A stretch of 49,765 nucleotides of DNA from Rhizophlyctis rosea (lineage: Eukaryota > Chytridiomycota > Chytridiomycetes > Rhizophlyctidales > Rhizophlyctidaceae): assembly GCA_027596075.1 (NCBI GenBank), contig JADGJC010000178.1:1-49765 (forward strand), in the 5' to 3' direction. The first letter of the stretch is position 1. Each line of letters opens with the position of its first letter. Below the pieces are notes generated by a model. That model was not told the DNA's origin. It did no database searches and saw only the letters and a program-made list of their open reading frames with translations. Below are positions 47,001 through 49,765 of this stretch, in pieces. The translations under genes and the position numbers were made by a program.

Positions 47001-49535
47001 CAATGATTCAAAAGAACTTTTGAAAATACTTCTTGGGATGCCAAAAAGGAGGAACGTTACGGAATGGGTCACTCCCATAGAGCATTGCCGTGAGTTAATG
47101 TCGTGTGGGTGCAGGTTTCATTCATTTACTAAAGCGGGAGTTTTGGCTTTGATTGCCCAGGAAGACTTCTGTGCATATCGCAAAATTGAGGGAGATTGTG
47201 GCGAAGTTTAGCGAAAAAAGCATTCGGCCATGAGATGCCATGTGCCGTGTGTTCCCAGCAAGCAGAAGGGAGGGCGGGCACGGACCTGCAATGGCTCTCA
47301 GACTTCTCAGCAAACTCAGCAAGACGGTTTGAGAATCTATCTCAGGTAGAAGGGAATAATGGCCGGTACGGCTTGGTTATGAGGGTAATTTCGAACGGGT
47401 CGGAACCCGAGGCTAATGCTTGAATAGTTATTGCACCTGTGTCTAGAACCAAAGTGCTCCACATCGTGGGCATCAGTGGCATCTTAGTGATAGCGCCTTC
47501 GTTTTTGTCCCAGAAGATCATTGGGGTTATTTGTTCGCAATGGAGACCCGTTATTCTTCCTCAAAACATGTTTCACATCAAAAACCAAAAAGGGGCCACA
47601 AACGCATATCGCTGGAAATTGCATATGAGGAAGCACGCTCTTCTCCATTCACACTCCATTTCCCGCCGCTCCACAAGGTTTCACCCATGACGAAAAGCCA
47701 GTTTGCAGTTGCATGTCACTCATGTCTGAACAATCGTCAAAAAACCAAAGAAAAGGACTCATCTCCGGACTAGGAGAAATAAAACCTCCAGATTTTTCAA
47801 TCCATATGACCAATTCATCAACATAAAGTACATATCGAATAAAGAAAGTCAAAGAGATTGAAGAAGAACTGGAACTCCCAAACTCACAAATGCAGGCGCC
47901 CATCATTTCCGTTTTTGCAAACAACACACGAATCCAAGAAATTCAGGGTCGTAGATGATGCGACATGTGCGCGGGGGGGGGGGTTCACATATCGGAAATA
48001 TGGAAGGTAGAAAAGCCAACCATCAAATGGCAGCTAATGGCGGAAACACCTCGCTTACTCTGGACTCAGTTAGCAGGAGCATCTGATGTCAAAATGTCTT
48101 GTGGAAAGTCTCGCACCAACCGTTGAGTGTCTTCGAAGATCCATGTAGAGCTCCGAGTCAACCCTCAAGATGCACCTCTTCGACTTTCCTGAAAGGTTTT
48201 CACTTTTTGGGCATTTGTAGTCTGACGTTGCCTCAGTCTTGCAAATTGAGTCCGACTTCACAAACAGTCAGGGAAGGAAGCAGAGGCTGTAAGTATGGGT
48301 GTAGTCAAAGCCCCGGTCCAGTGTCGCGGAACAATGGGAACTGCCAATTTCTTTTTTCCTATCAAGTTCCATCCAGAATCGCTGATTGGAACCTGATGGG
48401 ACGGCTCACTATGATCTTATTTGATAAGTGGCCACTACCATCCGAACTCTGGTTTTTCAGAAGAACCTTAGTACCTTTTGTATATGCTGCGGGTTAATTC
48501 CTTTCCTTCAACTGTTACCTTCGTGCCATGTGATGATTCTTTTCTGACTTTTCTGCAAGGTTCTTTGAATGCGATGGTTCAAAAATACCAAAGATATACA
48601 AAAAAAAATCACAAGGGCGAGAAATTGCATGCGCCCTGCATCTCGGCAAGGAGAGTGGAGGTTGGTCGAAAGCAGCATTGTCGCACTACGTTTACTGAGT
48701 TGTCAAAGCGAAGACTGCTTGAATAATAAGCATTCAAGACAGAAACTGATGTGATCATCAGTACGGCTTAGATGGGCAATATACAAGGCTGCGAGACATA
48801 TGTCGTGCGTACGCTCAGAAAAGATATCGCATACCGTGGTCATTCAACCTAATAAATGGTGATTTGATCTTCGGTCGCAATTTGGGGTTGTTACTTTTTT
48901 AACAAAAAACGAATCAAATCGGAATTCAACAAGAGCAGCCAAGTCAGATGTTTTCCAAAATGGCTGAAGAGAGGGTCTGTCTTTCCCATGCACATCTTAT
49001 ATTGGGCTCCTCATGGGATAGCACCGGCCAACCGCCGCAGTGCATCAATCAACTCGAATATCCATTTGGACAATCACCCGGCAAGGGATAACAAAAAGGA
49101 CAGCGTTAAAGGGAATTCAGAAAGAACCAAAGCCCCATAGCAACTACACGAGGGCAAATGGATCATGGACCTTAGGAACGCAATGCAGCGCTCAAACAAT
49201 CTCCCTACGGATATGGAAGTAGGAAAGGCGAAGGCGCGAAAAAGAACATATATCCACCTGCTCTAAGGTGTGGTGTCACAATTCTCCGTGTTAACCGATG
49301 ATTTCTGGTGAACACTCAGTCGGCCCTGATCAAATGAATAGCACATCACATCCCATTGAGAGCAAGTCATCTCCACAGTACAACCCCCGGCGTCCGCCAT
49401 TCTGAAGTCGCATAGATCGAATATCCGAAACACCACAAAAAAGACACGATTCTTGATTGCAGGGAAATTGAAACATCCGGAATTTTTGGGACGCAGGAGG
49501 ATTTCGTCAGATCAATATTTACAACTTTCCCACAA
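38090..49535. other. Large gene desert of about 11.4 kb
   Basis: Reading frames on both strands were examined; none shows a known domain, a coherent exon chain or the C-ending codon preference of the real genes here. The segment near SEC14 (38090 to about 38300) should hold its promoter. One tRNA-like Pol III remnant is at 42582-42660 and a G-run at about 47972-47982. Long terminal repeats, target-site duplications and transposase or reverse-transcriptase motifs were not seen by eye. Confidence 0.45.
42582..42660 (-). ncRNA. tRNA-like Pol III remnant (SINE head or tRNA pseudogene)
   Basis: On the minus strand an A-box-like TAGCTCAGCAG (42651-42641) is followed by a B-box GAGTTCAAAACC (42598-42587) and then a TTTTT run (42571-42567), the expected Pol III terminator. 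The A-to-B spacing suits a tRNA or a tRNA-derived SINE. A normal cloverleaf does not form: the acceptor arms do not pair and the D and T stems have mismatches. A working tRNA is therefore unlikely. Confidence 0.4.
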
Positions 49536-49765
49536 CTAATCATCCTCCTCCCACCGACTCCCTGCGCCCCCCTCCTCCTCCCTCCTCCTCTTCCTCGGCC
49601 TCTCTCCACCTTCCTCCTCCTCACTCTCATCATCCTCATCATCCTCATCCTCATCCCCCCGCGCCCCCCCCAGCCGCCCCAAGCCCCCCCCCCCGCCGGG
49701 GGGGGGCGCAGCCCCGCCAGACGCGGACGAGCACGCAGGGTCGAACAGAACAGGCCGAGACACCC
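49536..49765 (-). CDS. C-terminal fragment of an acidic, NLS-containing protein (runs off the right edge)
   Basis: The frame is open from the window edge with no in-window ATG (it begins GTG at 49763). It has a Gly/Ala/Pro-rich stretch, an Asp/Glu block of about 20 residues, then the basic RPRKRRR typical of a nuclear signal, and ends WEEDD-stop. Low complexity makes it uncertain. The strongly biased composition and edge position fit the last exon of a gene starting beyond the window. Confidence 0.35.
   Translation of the reverse strand, partial: VSRPVLFDPACSSASGGAAPPPGGGGGLGRLGGARGDEDEDDEDDESEEEEGGERPRKRRREEEGGAGSRWEEDD
49684..49707. repeat. C-run / G-run inverted repeat
   Basis: About eleven C, then GCC, then about nine to ten G: a near-perfect self-complementary tract able to form a very stable hairpin or G-quadruplex. 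It lies inside the open frame at the right edge. Confidence 0.8.

Noticed and set aside
1..49765. CRISPR arrays, rRNA, telomere repeats, attachment sites, phage or virus genes
   Set aside because: None of the expected repeat-spacer, rRNA or TTAGGG patterns was seen. Introns and gene content are those of a eukaryotic nuclear genome.

Overview
The window looks like nuclear DNA of a filamentous or zoosporic fungus. The protein set is fungal: aspartate-semialdehyde dehydrogenase of Hom2 size, Sec14 of about 303 residues, Trm6/Gcd10, a seven-helix receptor fused to an RGS domain, and mitochondrial complex I subunit NDUFA8. Genes carry many introns, mostly 48-110 nt with GT...AG ends. An early-diverging (chytrid-like) fungus is plausible, but that is inference. 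No rRNA, CRISPR array or intact transposon was seen.

Layout: (1) 1-2052, minus strand: DDHD phospholipase A1, cut by the left edge. (2) 2053-6180: gene-free, two tandem duplications. (3) 6181-7750, minus: F-box/LRR-type protein. (4) 7751-13301: gene-free. (5) 13302-17340, a compact cluster: NDUFA8 (minus) and aspartate-semialdehyde dehydrogenase (plus) share a divergent promoter with two Gcn4-type sites. They are followed by an acylated HExxH protein (minus). (6) 17341-23374: gene-free, with a 10-N assembly gap. (7) 23375-30385: 7TM-RGS protein, a partly broken Ala-Pro-rich gene, two tandem copies of an unrecognised cysteine-rich family, and a single-span surface protein. (8) 30386-33922: gene-free. 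(9) 33923-38089, minus: TRM6 then SEC14. (10) 38090 to about 49535: the largest gene desert, with one tRNA-like Pol III remnant. (11) At the right edge, a fragment of an acidic/basic low-complexity reading frame.

Most genes are housekeeping functions (lipid transfer and hydrolysis, tRNA m1A58 methylation, respiration, Asp-family amino acids) and do not form one pathway. The least explained part is 25.8-29.0 kb. There a RING-like/zinc-ribbon family is duplicated head to tail, next to a minus-strand gene with in-frame stops and a frame change. The other unfamiliar gene is the dually acylated metallopeptidase-like protein at 16033-17340.

Exon joins were worked out by hand from reading-frame phase and GT/AG sites. 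They are internally consistent, but no transcript was available.
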